Source of the DNA: an uncultured Mesonia sp.
Lineage (GTDB): Bacteria > Bacteroidota > Bacteroidia > Flavobacteriales > Flavobacteriaceae
Assembly (NCBI GenBank): GCA_958296185.1
Contig: CATQIB010000006.1
Location: forward strand, 135,001-199,000
Reading direction: 5' to 3'
DNA: 64,000 bases
In this document: piece after piece, positions 26,283 through 34,812 of the stretch
Layout of the letters: each line of letters opens with the position of its first letter
How positions within the stretch are numbered: the first letter of the stretch is position 1
The notes under the pieces: model-generated
The model's input: the letters and a program-made list of their open reading frames with translations, nothing else
Told to the model about the DNA's origin: nothing
The model's database searches: none
Translations under genes and position numbers: made by a program

Positions 26283-27017
26283 GTGAAGAATTTACTACCA
26301 TACCTATGTTTTCTGTGCTGTTTTACGCTGTTAGGCCAAACTGCATTTGAAAAGGGAAAGGCTTATTACAAAGACCAGCAATGGGTGTTGGCTAAAAACC
26401 AACTGATGCAAGTTGAACCCATTTCAAAGAATTATTTTAAGGCTTGCGAATATTTAGGAGATATTGCAGCCCATGAAAAAAAATGGGACAAAGCGCTTCA
26501 CTTTTATGACTTGCTGCTTAAAGAAAAACCTGATAATGCTAATTATAATTTTAAATATGGTGGTGCTTTGGGGTTAAAAGCTTTGGAGCTATCAAAGTTT
26601 CAGGCTGCTTTTTATATTTCAGATATTAAACATTATTTAAAACGTGCGGCTGCCTTAGATCAAACGCATCTAGGAGCAAGATGGGCTTTATTAGAACTTT
26701 ATTTAAAACTTCCTAAAATTTTGGGTGGTGGTACAGATGTGGCTTTAGGCTATGCTAATGAATTAAAGGCAATAAGTGAAATTGACGGATACCTAGCTTA
26801 TGGAAAAATCTACCAAGAAATTGAACACTACAAACAAGCAGAAAAATATTTGGTTAAGGCATTGAAATTAGGTGATTCTGTAACCTGTTATCAGAAGTTG
26901 TTAGAACTATATATTAAGGCAAATTTTGCGCCAGAGAAAATTAATGATCTTCTGCAACGGGCAAATCGGGCCCACCCCAAAGAAAATTGGAATGCTTTTA
27001 TAGCAAAATCTTCTTAA
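26283..27017 (+). CDS. Secreted TPR-repeat protein
   Basis: The 244-residue protein has a short signal peptide (LCFLCCFTLLGQ) and four to five tetratricopeptide-like units (for example KWDKALHFYDLLLKEKPDNANY and HYKQAEKYLVKALKLGD). GTG at 26283 is the start because no ATG gives the signal sequence. It probably acts as a periplasmic binding scaffold; the partner is unknown. It diverges from the macroglobulin gene, with start codons about 107 bases apart, and its stop is 42 bases before mpl. Confidence 0.65.
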   Translation: MKNLLPYLCFLCCFTLLGQTAFEKGKAYYKDQQWVLAKNQLMQVEPISKNYFKACEYLGDIAAHEKKWDKALHFYDLLLKEKPDNANYNFKYGGALGLKALELSKFQAAFYISDIKHYLKRAAALDQTHLGARWALLELYLKLPKILGGGTDVALGYANELKAISEIDGYLAYGKIYQEIEHYKQAEKYLVKALKLGDSVTCYQKLLELYIKANFAPEKINDLLQRANRAHPKENWNAFIAKSS

Positions 27018-27033
27018 TACTGCTGGCATTTAA

Positions 27034-27041
27034 TATCTTTA
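27034..27041 (+). promoter_or_regulatory. -7-like promoter element before mpl (TATCTTTA)
   Basis: The box matches seven of eight consensus positions, 18 bases before the mpl ATG and just after the TPR gene stop. The same sequence occurs at a similar distance before the M3 peptidase, macroglobulin and eno genes. Confidence 0.35.
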
Positions 27042-27058
27042 CGCTAGAATTATTTTTT

Positions 27059-28414
27059 ATGCATATTCATTTTATAGCTATAGGCGGAAGCGCTATGCAC
27101 AATTTAGCATTAGCGCTTCATCAAAAAGGAGAAAAAGTAACTGGTAGTGATGACGCCATCTTTGAACCCAGTAGGTCGAGATTGCAAAAAGCCAATTTAA
27201 TTCCACAGCAAATGGGCTGGTTTCCTGAAAAAATTACCACAGCTATAGATGTGGTTATTTTAGGAATGCACGCCAAAAAAGACAATCCAGAGTTGCAAAA
27301 GGCTAAGGCACTTGGATTGAAAATTGTATCTTATCCAGAGTTTCTATATGAACACAGCAAAAATAAAACCCGTGTGGTTATAGGAGGTAGCCACGGTAAA
27401 ACAACTATTACCTCTATGATCTTACACGTTTTGCACTACCACGAAAAAGAAGTAGATTTTATGGTTGGGGCACAACTTGAAGGTTTTGATACTATGGTGC
27501 ATCTAACTCAAGAAAATGATTTTATCTTGCTAGAGGGTGATGAGTACTTATCTTCACCCATAGATCTTAAACCGAAATTTCATTGGTATAAGGCTAATAT
27601 TGCTTTGATAAGTGGAATAGCTTGGGATCACGTTAATGTTTTTCCTACAGAAGAAAATTATCAAGAGCAATTCAGTCGTTTTACCGAAACGATGGTACCG
27701 GGAAGTATTTTAATTTATAATGACGAAGATGAAGTAGTAAAAGCTATTGCAGAAGCCGCACAAAATCCTACGCGAAAACAGGCTTATAAAACACCTTTGT
27801 ATAACATAGAGGATGGAGAAACCCTTATTGATACCCCAGAAGGCCTTATGCCAGTAGCGGTTTTTGGCAAACATAATCTTAATAACCTGGCTGGTGCTAA
27901 ATGGGTTTGTCAACATATGGGTGTTGATGAGTCAGACTTTTATGAAGCCATTGCCAGTTTTAAAGGTGCTTCAAAACGATTGGAGCGCATTGCAGAAAAT
28001 ACAAAATGTGTGGCCTTTAAAGATTTTGCACATAGTCCCTCTAAGGTTAAGGCAACAACTCAAGCTATAAAAGAACAATATAAAGACAAGAAGATATTGG
28101 CTTGTTTAGAGTTACATACTTACAGCAGCTTAAATGCCGAATTTTTAACTCAGTATACCCACACACTTGATGCTGCCGATGAGGCCGTGGTTTTTTATTC
28201 GCCCGAAGCCGTGGCCTTAAAAGGTTTAGCTCAAATTGATGCTAGAGCTATTGAAAGTGCTTTTAGACATAAAAACTTGAAAGTTTACACGGATCCACAA
28301 GCCTTTCAAGCATTTTTAAAAAATTATTCTTTTATCAATCATGCGGTTCTTTTCATGAGCAGTGGGAATTACGGCGGGCTTGATTTTGAAGAAGTAAAGG
28401 CTTGGATATCTTAG
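27059..28414 (+). CDS. mpl: UDP-N-acetylmuramate:L-Ala-gamma-D-Glu-meso-DAP ligase
   Basis: Mpl recycles murein tripeptide by ligating it to UDP-MurNAc. The 451-residue protein starts MHIHFIAIGGSAMHNLALAL, the Mur-ligase nucleotide fold, and carries the ATP loop GGSHGKTTITS (near residues 109-119), GDEYLSSPIDLKPKF, ISGIAWDHVNVFPT and a C-terminal HTYSSLNAEFL motif that separates Mpl from MurC. The start at 27059 is preferred; 24 codons upstream in frame have no counterpart in the family and overlap the TPR gene. Presence of Mpl implies DAP-type peptidoglycan recycling. Confidence 0.93.
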   Translation: MHIHFIAIGGSAMHNLALALHQKGEKVTGSDDAIFEPSRSRLQKANLIPQQMGWFPEKITTAIDVVILGMHAKKDNPELQKAKALGLKIVSYPEFLYEHSKNKTRVVIGGSHGKTTITSMILHVLHYHEKEVDFMVGAQLEGFDTMVHLTQENDFILLEGDEYLSSPIDLKPKFHWYKANIALISGIAWDHVNVFPTEENYQEQFSRFTETMVPGSILIYNDEDEVVKAIAEAAQNPTRKQAYKTPLYNIEDGETLIDTPEGLMPVAVFGKHNLNNLAGAKWVCQHMGVDESDFYEAIASFKGASKRLERIAENTKCVAFKDFAHSPSKVKATTQAIKEQYKDKKILACLELHTYSSLNAEFLTQYTHTLDAADEAVVFYSPEAVALKGLAQIDARAIESAFRHKNLKVYTDPQAFQAFLKNYSFINHAVLFMSSGNYGGLDFEEVKAWIS

Positions 28415-28450
28415 TTTTATGCTGTAATTTAGATACTTATCTAATTACAC

Positions 28451-29146
28451 ATGACTGAATCTACCTCCTTTTCAATTAAATATTGGGCAGAATCTGATAG
28501 GCCTAGAGAAAAACTTTTGTTAAAAGGCAAGACAAGCCTTTCAGATGCCGAGCTTTTGGCCATTCTAATTGGCTCTGGTAATCGAGAAGAAAGTGCCGTA
28601 ACTTTATCGCAAAGAATTCTGCAAGCTAGTCAGAATGAGTTGGGCCTTCTCGGAAAAAAATCCGTTAAGGAACTCATGAAATTCAAGGGTATAGGAGAAG
28701 CAAAGGCAATTAGTATTGTGGCTGCTTTAGAATTGGGTAGAAGACGAAGAGCAGAGGAGCCAAAAAAAAGAGTTAAAATCACCTCTAGTGATTCTGTTTT
28801 TGATTTGATGCAACCTTTAATAGGTGATTTAGGCCATGAGGAATTTTGGGTGTTGTTTCTAAGTAACAGCAACAAAGTTTTGTCTACCTTTCAATTGAGT
28901 AAAGGCGGAATTACCGGTACCTTGGTAGATGTGCGCTTAGTATTTAAAAAAGCCTTAGAAGAAAATGCTGTAAGTATAATTTTAGCTCACAACCATCCTT
29001 CTGGAAACCTAAAACCTAGCATGGCTGATAAAAATTTGACGCTTAAACTTAAAAAGGCGGGTGAAAGTTTAGATATAAAAGTTCTAGATCATCTCATTGT
29101 AACTGAAAATGCTTACTTTAGCTTCGCTAATGAAGGTCTTATTTAA
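28451..29146 (+). CDS. radC: RadC/JAB-domain protein
   Basis: The 231-residue protein has an N-terminal helix-hairpin-helix region (LMKFKGIGEAKAISIVAALELGRR, residues about 75-98) and a C-terminal JAB-type domain with the metal motif HNHPSG (histidines 180 and 182) and a downstream aspartate. RadC was once linked to DNA repair but its enzymatic role is not settled. The form is chromosomal, full length and not associated with mobile DNA here. It lies 36 bases after mpl and 6 bases before the next gene, suggesting one transcript. Confidence 0.9.
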   Translation: MTESTSFSIKYWAESDRPREKLLLKGKTSLSDAELLAILIGSGNREESAVTLSQRILQASQNELGLLGKKSVKELMKFKGIGEAKAISIVAALELGRRRRAEEPKKRVKITSSDSVFDLMQPLIGDLGHEEFWVLFLSNSNKVLSTFQLSKGGITGTLVDVRLVFKKALEENAVSIILAHNHPSGNLKPSMADKNLTLKLKKAGESLDIKVLDHLIVTENAYFSFANEGLI

Positions 29147-29152
29147 TAGCTC

Positions 29153-30442
29153 ATGTTTTTAATTTACGTAAAAACACTTACTCCCCGAATTTCATATACG
29201 TTTAAGCACCTGCTCAATTCAATATTAGGTTATGAAATTCAGTTTACTTCAAAAATTGAGGAGTTTATCGCTCATCCGGGTTTGAAGATTTCTTACGGTA
29301 AAAAAAAATTGGGTAATGAGTTCTTTGTACAGCAGCACGACTTGCTTGACCAACAAGGTATTCAAGATATAGAAATAAATGTAGGAAATTGGGAGGGTTT
29401 ACCTTGTTTTTTTAAATGTAGTCAAGAAAGCGATGTGCCCTTTGATATTTTTGCGGCCAGTTTTTTTCTACTTAGTCGATATGAAGAATATTTACCGCAT
29501 GTGAAAGATGAGCTAGGAAGATTTCCTTTTCAGGAAAGTTTAGCTTTTCAAGAAGACTTTTTAGAGTTGCCTATTATAGATTTATGGACCTTAAAGTTTC
29601 GAGATTTACTCGAAAATCGCTTCGAGAAGAAAATTCCTTTACAAAGAGACTATCAAGCAAGTTCTATTATGGTAGTGCAAGAAGTATTTAAGTACAAAAA
29701 GAAAGGTATTGTAAGAACTTTAGGAGCATTGGTAAGAGATCTTGCAAAATTTCAGTTTAAATCTAGTCTTGAAAGAATAAAGACCTTAACCTTTTTACAA
29801 AATGATCCCTACGATATATATGATAGGCTTATTGACCGTGCCAGATTGCACAAAATGCAGTGGACTTTCTTTTTTCAGTTAGCTGATTTTTCAATGCAAA
29901 ATAAAAATATAAGTTTTCACAAACTCAGTTATCAAGCGCTCATAAAATCTATGGGAGACTATGGAGAATTAGGGTTGTTGCCTGGTTTTGATGCTCTTGA
30001 TAAATTGGCTACTTTACGAAAGGAAAAAAAAAGATGGGAAAATATTGTAAATACGCCTTTATCTCGTGTTTTAAGCTTTCAATATGGTACTAATTTGCCT
30101 CAATTTTATAACAACTTAGATAAATTAGAAATAAGTCAGGATTTTTCTATGGGATACCCTAAGCATCCAGGTTTTAGGGCAGGAACCTGCACCCCCTTTT
30201 TATATTATGATATTAACTTTGAAAGAATTTCCCCATTGACTATTCACCCTTATGCGTTAAGCAGTCTCTGTTTTCAAGAGTTTTCTTTTTTTGATATAAA
30301 AGTGAGAATTGAGGCAATGAATAGTAAAGTGCGCGAGGTGAATGGTGAATTTTTGTGTTTGATTGAAAATGCACTTTTAAATCCGTGGGACGACCAAGTA
30401 AAATATTTGTCTCTTTTAGAAAAATTACAAGCCAATGATTAA
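29153..30442 (+). CDS. Polysaccharide-deacetylase-like protein (DUF7033 type), apparently without catalytic residues
   Basis: The 429-residue protein has an N-terminal region (FIAHPGLKISYGKKKLGNEF, then PFDIFAASFFLLSRYEEYL near residues 95-115) characteristic of a Bacteroidota family whose second half is a NodB-like polysaccharide deacetylase barrel (MGYPKHPGFRAGTCTPF, near 345). The paired aspartates normally at the barrel start are not visible (the place reads MVVQEVFKYKKKG), nor are the metal histidines, so it may be a pseudo-enzyme. No signal peptide. It overlaps the HAD gene by 8 bases. The comparison of active-site positions is from memory of the family. Confidence 0.6.
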   Translation: MFLIYVKTLTPRISYTFKHLLNSILGYEIQFTSKIEEFIAHPGLKISYGKKKLGNEFFVQQHDLLDQQGIQDIEINVGNWEGLPCFFKCSQESDVPFDIFAASFFLLSRYEEYLPHVKDELGRFPFQESLAFQEDFLELPIIDLWTLKFRDLLENRFEKKIPLQRDYQASSIMVVQEVFKYKKKGIVRTLGALVRDLAKFQFKSSLERIKTLTFLQNDPYDIYDRLIDRARLHKMQWTFFFQLADFSMQNKNISFHKLSYQALIKSMGDYGELGLLPGFDALDKLATLRKEKKRWENIVNTPLSRVLSFQYGTNLPQFYNNLDKLEISQDFSMGYPKHPGFRAGTCTPFLYYDINFERISPLTIHPYALSSLCFQEFSFFDIKVRIEAMNSKVREVNGEFLCLIENALLNPWDDQVKYLSLLEKLQAND

Positions 30443-31112
30443 AGATGTATTTTTTGACCTAGATCATACCTTATGGGATTTTGAGAAAAATTCGGCGCTA
30501 GCTTTTCAAGACATATTCAAGAAAAATAGACTTCCCGTAGATTTAGAGCGTTTTTTAGCGCATTATGTACCTATCAATTTTAAATACTGGAAGCTCTTTA
30601 GGGAAGAAAAAATAAGTAAGGAAGATCTACGTTTTAATAGATTAAATGAAGCGATGCTAGCTTCGGGTTATACCATTGAGCCCGAATTGGTTCATGTTTT
30701 GTCTCAAGCATATATTGAGCATCTACCATTGAATAATCATCTTTTTGATGGTGTAGAACAAATGCTACAAGAATTAATAAAAAAAAAGTTGAGGTTACAT
30801 ATTATTACTAATGGTTTTAAAGAAGTGCAGGCTATAAAATTAAAGCGCTCTAATCTAAGTCATTATTTTACTACTTTGACTACCTCGGAAGATGTAGGTG
30901 TAAAAAAACCCAATCCGGCCATATTCGAGCACGCTTTGAATAAGGCTAATGCACAAAAACAACAGAGTATTATGATTGGCGATAATTTAGAGGCCGATAT
31001 ACTGGGTGCAGAATCTTTTGGCCTAAAGTCTATTCTATTTGATCCTGAAAATAAAACTCCTCATACGGGGAATAAAATTTTACATTTTAACGAATTAAAA
31101 CAATTCTTTTAA
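30435..31112 (+). CDS. HAD hydrolase, YjjG-like nucleotidase
   Basis: The 225-residue protein begins IKDVFFDLDHTLWDFEKNS, where Asp8 and Asp10 are the HAD nucleophile and acid, followed by a helical cap (residues about 20-90), HIITNGF (motif II), KKPNPAIFEHAL (motif III lysine) and MIGDNLEADILGA (motif IV). The LWDFEKNS start and cap length are typical of YjjG, a pyrimidine 5'-nucleotidase that removes non-standard nucleotides. The specific substrate is inferred. It starts inside the preceding gene and is followed 9 bases later by a secreted protein gene. Confidence 0.85.
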   Translation: MIKDVFFDLDHTLWDFEKNSALAFQDIFKKNRLPVDLERFLAHYVPINFKYWKLFREEKISKEDLRFNRLNEAMLASGYTIEPELVHVLSQAYIEHLPLNNHLFDGVEQMLQELIKKKLRLHIITNGFKEVQAIKLKRSNLSHYFTTLTTSEDVGVKKPNPAIFEHALNKANAQKQQSIMIGDNLEADILGAESFGLKSILFDPENKTPHTGNKILHFNELKQFF

Positions 31113-31121
31113 ACAATACCT

Positions 31122-31883
31122 ATGAAATTAAAATTTTTAGCACTACTATTTTTTTCGATATATTTTGTTTCAGTTAAAGCACAAGAAAGTGAGATTCAAA
31201 AATTAAATGCTTATAAAAATGTTATTGTTCCGGTTCAGTTTGATTCGGCGAAACAAGAGAACGAGTATTTGTTGTCATCTCTTGCAAGACACTTATTAAA
31301 ACAGCACGGTTTTGAGGTGTTTATGGATAATGAAACTTTACCCATAGCGGCTCAGAAGGATCCCTGCCTAAATTTGCGGGCTAGCGTTTTAACACAAGGC
31401 GGAATGTTTGCCTTCACCACCGAAGTTACGCTGGTATTTTATGACTGTCGTAATCAAGTTATTTATAAAGCCCAAGGAAGTAGTAGAGAAAAAAAATTTG
31501 ATAAAGCGCATCAAGAGGCGCTACGCGATGCTTTTGATAATTTTGGCGGATATAGATACACCTATGAACCTTTACAACTAGATAAACAGCATAAAGCTCA
31601 ACTGCAAGAAAAGGAATCAATTCAAAAACAATTTGCCAATCAATATAATTGGGAAGGTAAACAATATCAATTACAAGAAATAGAAGTAGGCTATTTATTG
31701 CTTGATGCAGAAGGGAATAGGAAAGCGGTTATTACCGAAAATTCAGACAAACAGTATCTTTTTAACTCAGCTGATATAAATGGAAGTTTAAAAATCGATG
31801 CCAATCAAGATTTAATTGTTGAATATTTTAATATGCAAACGGGTAAACAAGAGAAAATAATACTCACTGCAATAAATCAATAA
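31122..31883 (+). CDS. Secreted protein of unknown function
   Basis: The 253-residue protein has a signal peptide (ALLFFSIYFVSVKAQ, cleavage near residue 20). The first half (YKNVIVPVQFD, SSLARHLLKQHGFEVF, TEVTLVFYDCRNQVIYKAQGSS) resembles a small alpha/beta domain seen in other flavobacterial secreted proteins; the second half is beta-rich with no familiar motif. No enzymatic residues are evident. Its 3' end overlaps convergent rarA by 7 bases. It may be periplasmic and is the last gene of the radC-HAD run. Confidence 0.5.
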   Translation: MKLKFLALLFFSIYFVSVKAQESEIQKLNAYKNVIVPVQFDSAKQENEYLLSSLARHLLKQHGFEVFMDNETLPIAAQKDPCLNLRASVLTQGGMFAFTTEVTLVFYDCRNQVIYKAQGSSREKKFDKAHQEALRDAFDNFGGYRYTYEPLQLDKQHKAQLQEKESIQKQFANQYNWEGKQYQLQEIEVGYLLLDAEGNRKAVITENSDKQYLFNSADINGSLKIDANQDLIVEYFNMQTGKQEKIILTAINQ

Positions 31884-33154
31884 TTGTACTTATTTCCCCA
31901 ACGCTGTTTTAAAAATTTTAAATTAGAGCTTTCGCGAATGTTTTCCCCAGGATCATAAAATTTTTTACCTTGAATGGCGTCTGGAAGAAACTCTTCCTCT
32001 ACAAAATTGTTTTTGTAATCATGAGCATACTTGTACGACTTACCATACCCTAAGTCTTTCATCAGCTTTGTAGGTGCGTTGCGTAAGTGTAAAGGTATTG
32101 GTAGGTCTCCGGTTTGTTTCACTTGCTGTTGGGCTTTATTTATGGCCATATAACTGGCATTGCTTTTTGCCGATGTAGCTAAGTAGATTACACATTGACT
32201 TAAAATAATTCTGGCTTCAGGCAAACCTACCGTGCTCACGGCTTGAAAAGTATTATTCGCTAGAATTAAAGCGGTCGGGTTCGCTAACCCAATGTCTTCA
32301 CTAGCCGAAATAATTAGGCGTCTTGCAATAAACTTTACATCTTCACCACCTTCAATCATACGCGCTAACCAATAAACCGCTGCGTTGGGATCACTACCAC
32401 GTATAGATTTTATAAAGGCCGATATTATATCATAATGTTGTTCGCCCGTTTTATCGTACCTAGCAGGATTGCTCTGTATTTGTTGGCTTACTAACGCATT
32501 AGTAATCACCACCGGATCTTCGGTAGAATTGCTTACCAATAACTCAAAGATATTAAGTAATTTTCGTGCATCTCCGCCCGACGCTCGAAATAAAGCGTCA
32601 TACTCTTTTATTTCAATCGATTTTTTACTTAAATATTTGTCTTTCTCTTGGGCCCGTTTGAGTAATTCCTTAAGATCGTCTTGGCTAAATGGGTTAAGCG
32701 TATATACTTGGCAGCGAGAGAGCAACGCGGGTATTACCTCAAAACTTGGATTTTCTGTGGTCGCGCCTATTAAGGTGATGATACCTCTTTCTACCGCACC
32801 CAATAATGAATCTTGTTGTGATTTGCTAAAGCGATGTATTTCATCTATAAATAGAATTGGATTCTTTGTTGTAAACAATCCGTCTTGCTTTTTGGCTTTT
32901 TCAATAACCTCTCGCACTTCCTTCACACCACTATTGATTGCACTTAAAGTAAAAAAGGGGCGCTCAGCTGTTTGTGCAATAATCTGTGCAAGCGTGGTTT
33001 TACCCACTCCCGGCGGACCCCAAAATAATAAAGAAGGCAAGATACCCTGCTTAATTTGTTGTGTTAGGCTACCCTGTGGCCCCACTAAATGCTGCTGACT
33101 GATATAATCCTCTAAATTCTGCGGACGTATGCGTTCGGCTAATGGTGTGTTCAT
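31877..33154 (-). CDS. rarA: Replication-associated recombination protein A (MgsA/RarA AAA ATPase)
   Basis: RarA is a clamp-loader-like AAA+ ATPase acting at stalled replication forks. The protein has LAERIRPQNLEDYISQQHLVG at the N-terminus, Walker A WGPPGVGKTTLA, Walker B ILFIDEIHRFSKSQQD, the sensor region GATTENPSFEV, and the C-terminal SDPNAAVYWLARMIEGGED tetramerisation segment of the family. The start is placed at the ATG at 33154; five codons upstream are non-conserved. Tandem TACTTTTG boxes lie just upstream. It is a single gene on its strand. Confidence 0.93.
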   Translation of the reverse strand: MNTPLAERIRPQNLEDYISQQHLVGPQGSLTQQIKQGILPSLLFWGPPGVGKTTLAQIIAQTAERPFFTLSAINSGVKEVREVIEKAKKQDGLFTTKNPILFIDEIHRFSKSQQDSLLGAVERGIITLIGATTENPSFEVIPALLSRCQVYTLNPFSQDDLKELLKRAQEKDKYLSKKSIEIKEYDALFRASGGDARKLLNIFELLVSNSTEDPVVITNALVSQQIQSNPARYDKTGEQHYDIISAFIKSIRGSDPNAAVYWLARMIEGGEDVKFIARRLIISASEDIGLANPTALILANNTFQAVSTVGLPEARIILSQCVIYLATSAKSNASYMAINKAQQQVKQTGDLPIPLHLRNAPTKLMKDLGYGKSYKYAHDYKNNFVEEEFLPDAIQGKKFYDPGENIRESSNLKFLKQRWGNKYNY

Positions 33155-33158
33155 AATA

Positions 33159-33174
33159 CAAAAGTACAAAAGTA
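33159..33174 (-). promoter_or_regulatory. Tandem -7 boxes before rarA
   Basis: On the minus strand TACTTTTG occurs twice in direct succession (33174-33167 and 33166-33159), each an exact TAnnTTTG match. The second lies only 4 bases before the rarA ATG at 33154, so only the outer copy is likely to serve, giving a near-leaderless mRNA. No TTTG 19 bases upstream. Confidence 0.4.
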
Positions 33175-33228
33175 ACTGACAATATTACTGGAATAAGTTT
33201 TTGGTTAAAAATTTGATTACCTTTCAAT

Positions 33229-34008
33229 ATGCAAAATCAAAAACAAATTTACACTTGGTCTGCGGGTACCTTATTAATTCCATTGTTTAGTGTACTACTA
33301 CTGTGGATAGTATACTGGTTTGAAGTAAAGTTTCATATCAATTTAAATTCATATGGGGTAGGACCAAAATCCTTTAAAGGATTAATAGGTGTTTTGTGTG
33401 CCCCTTTTATACACGGAAGTATTAATCATTTGTATAACAACAGTATTCCACTATTCGTTTTATTGATGAGTTTGTTATACTTCTATAAGCCGATAGCAGG
33501 TAAAGTACTTCTTTACGGATTTTTAATAGCGGGTGTCTTAACTTGGCTCTTGGGAAAATCTGGAAGTGTGCATATAGGAGCAAGTGGCATCATTTATATG
33601 TTGGCTAGTTTTTTATTTTTTAAAGGTATTTGGTCTAAGCATTTTAGGTTAATCGCCTTAGCTCTTTTGGTGGTATTTGTTTACGGTAGTTTGGTTTGGG
33701 GTCTTTTCCCGGGTGAACGCGGGGTGAGTTGGGAAGGGCATTTGGCTGGTTTTATTGCTGGTTTGAGTCTTGCTCTTTTTTTTAAATCTCGCGTAATTGA
33801 AAAACCGCCGGTTTACGACTGGCAAAAGCCAGATTATAACGAAGCTGAAGATGTCTTTATGCAACATTTTGATGCCGATGGCAACTTTGTACCGAGTGAA
33901 CCTCCTCTACCAAATGATAAAGAGGTAGATGTCAAGATAGATAAAGATAAAAAAAAGGACGATTCAGTTGACCACAACTTCTGGGTTACTACTACGACAC
34001 AAGATTAG
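33229..34008 (+). CDS. Rhomboid family intramembrane serine protease
   Basis: The 259-residue protein has about six membrane segments and the rhomboid catalytic pair: Ser119 in IGASGIIYM and His171 in WEGHLAGFIAG. The N-terminal loop contains PFIHGSINHLYNNS, a rhomboid loop and helix-2 motif. A hydrophilic tail of about 70 residues (rich in D, E, K) follows the last membrane segment and should face the cytoplasm. It cleaves membrane-embedded substrates, none of which is known. The stop overlaps the convergent rlmB end by 4 bases. Confidence 0.88.
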   Translation: MQNQKQIYTWSAGTLLIPLFSVLLLWIVYWFEVKFHINLNSYGVGPKSFKGLIGVLCAPFIHGSINHLYNNSIPLFVLLMSLLYFYKPIAGKVLLYGFLIAGVLTWLLGKSGSVHIGASGIIYMLASFLFFKGIWSKHFRLIALALLVVFVYGSLVWGLFPGERGVSWEGHLAGFIAGLSLALFFKSRVIEKPPVYDWQKPDYNEAEDVFMQHFDADGNFVPSEPPLPNDKEVDVKIDKDKKKDDSVDHNFWVTTTTQD

Positions 34009-34736
34009 AGCCTTTGACGAATAACTTCATATAAAATTGCGCCGCAAGCAACCGATACGTTTAACGAACTTGTTTCGCCAAAAATTGGCAATTTTACTTT
34101 AACGTCACTCATTTTTAAAGCTGCTTTAGTTACACCTTGGCCTTCACTTCCCATAATGATGGCTATAGAATCGCTTAAATTTACATCATATACCAATTTA
34201 GAAGCCTTTTCGGTTGCTGCTATGGTTTTTATGCCATATGATTTTAAATAAAATAAAGCATCCTTGGTGTGGTCTACTTTGCATAGTGGGATATTAAATA
34301 TGGCACCTGTAGAGGTCTTTACCATTTGCTCATTTATAGATGCACTACCTTGCTTGGGGAAAATAATAGCGTCAACCCCAACACTTTCTGCCGTACGAAT
34401 AATAGCTCCAAAGTTACGTACGTCTGACACGCCATCTAGAATTAAGTACAATTTTGGTTTTTCTGTTTGTTGATTTTCTTCTAATATAGCTTCAAGACTA
34501 TGAAATCGTATTGGTGAAATTTTTGCTACGATTCCTTGATGATTACCATTTTTAGCTAATTTGTCTATTTTTTGATGAGGTACGTAGGCAATTTGTACAC
34601 TGGCATTTTCGGCTAACTTTAAGATATCTTTAATTCCTGCTGATTGGACGTTAGCATCTACAAAAATTTTGTCTAGGGTTTGATTGCTTTTAATTGCCTC
34701 GTGTACGGCATGTATGCCAAATATAATTGTACTCAT
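34005..34736 (-). CDS. rlmB: 23S rRNA (guanosine-2'-O-)-methyltransferase RlmB-like
   Basis: This SpoU/TrmH enzyme methylates the 2'-O of a guanosine in 23S rRNA. The 243-residue protein has an N-terminal substrate-binding domain (IFGIHAVHEAIKSN) and the three SpoU motifs: DGVSDVRNFGAIIRTAES (arginine and asparagine), IIMGSEGQGVTKAAL, and LPIFGETSSLNVSVACGAILYE (the trefoil-knot AdoMet site). RlmB is the most likely identity from length and motif order; a related rRNA or tRNA target cannot be excluded. The gene stands alone on its strand, 76 bases downstream of the S8 peptidase's stop and beyond a terminator. Confidence 0.85.
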   Translation of the reverse strand: MSTIIFGIHAVHEAIKSNQTLDKIFVDANVQSAGIKDILKLAENASVQIAYVPHQKIDKLAKNGNHQGIVAKISPIRFHSLEAILEENQQTEKPKLYLILDGVSDVRNFGAIIRTAESVGVDAIIFPKQGSASINEQMVKTSTGAIFNIPLCKVDHTKDALFYLKSYGIKTIAATEKASKLVYDVNLSDSIAIIMGSEGQGVTKAALKMSDVKVKLPIFGETSSLNVSVACGAILYEVIRQRL

Positions 34737-34756
34737 TTTAATATCTTTAAAAAAAC

Positions 34757-34791
34757 AAAAATAGGGTTTGATTTACTCAAACCCTATTTTT
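34757..34791 (-). terminator. Rho-independent terminator after the S8 peptidase
   Basis: A perfect 15-bp stem (AAAAATAGGGTTTGA 34757-34771 and TCAAACCCTATTTTT 34777-34791) with a 5-base loop lies between the peptidase stop at 34813 and the rlmB start at 34736. The A-rich side gives the T-run on the minus strand. Confidence 0.85.
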
Positions 34792-34812
34792 ATAAACTAA
34801 ATTAAATAGGTT

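Noticed and set aside
32469..33098. Plus-strand open frame of 209 codons
   Set aside because: Entirely antisense to the well-conserved rarA coding region; serine/leucine-rich shadow.
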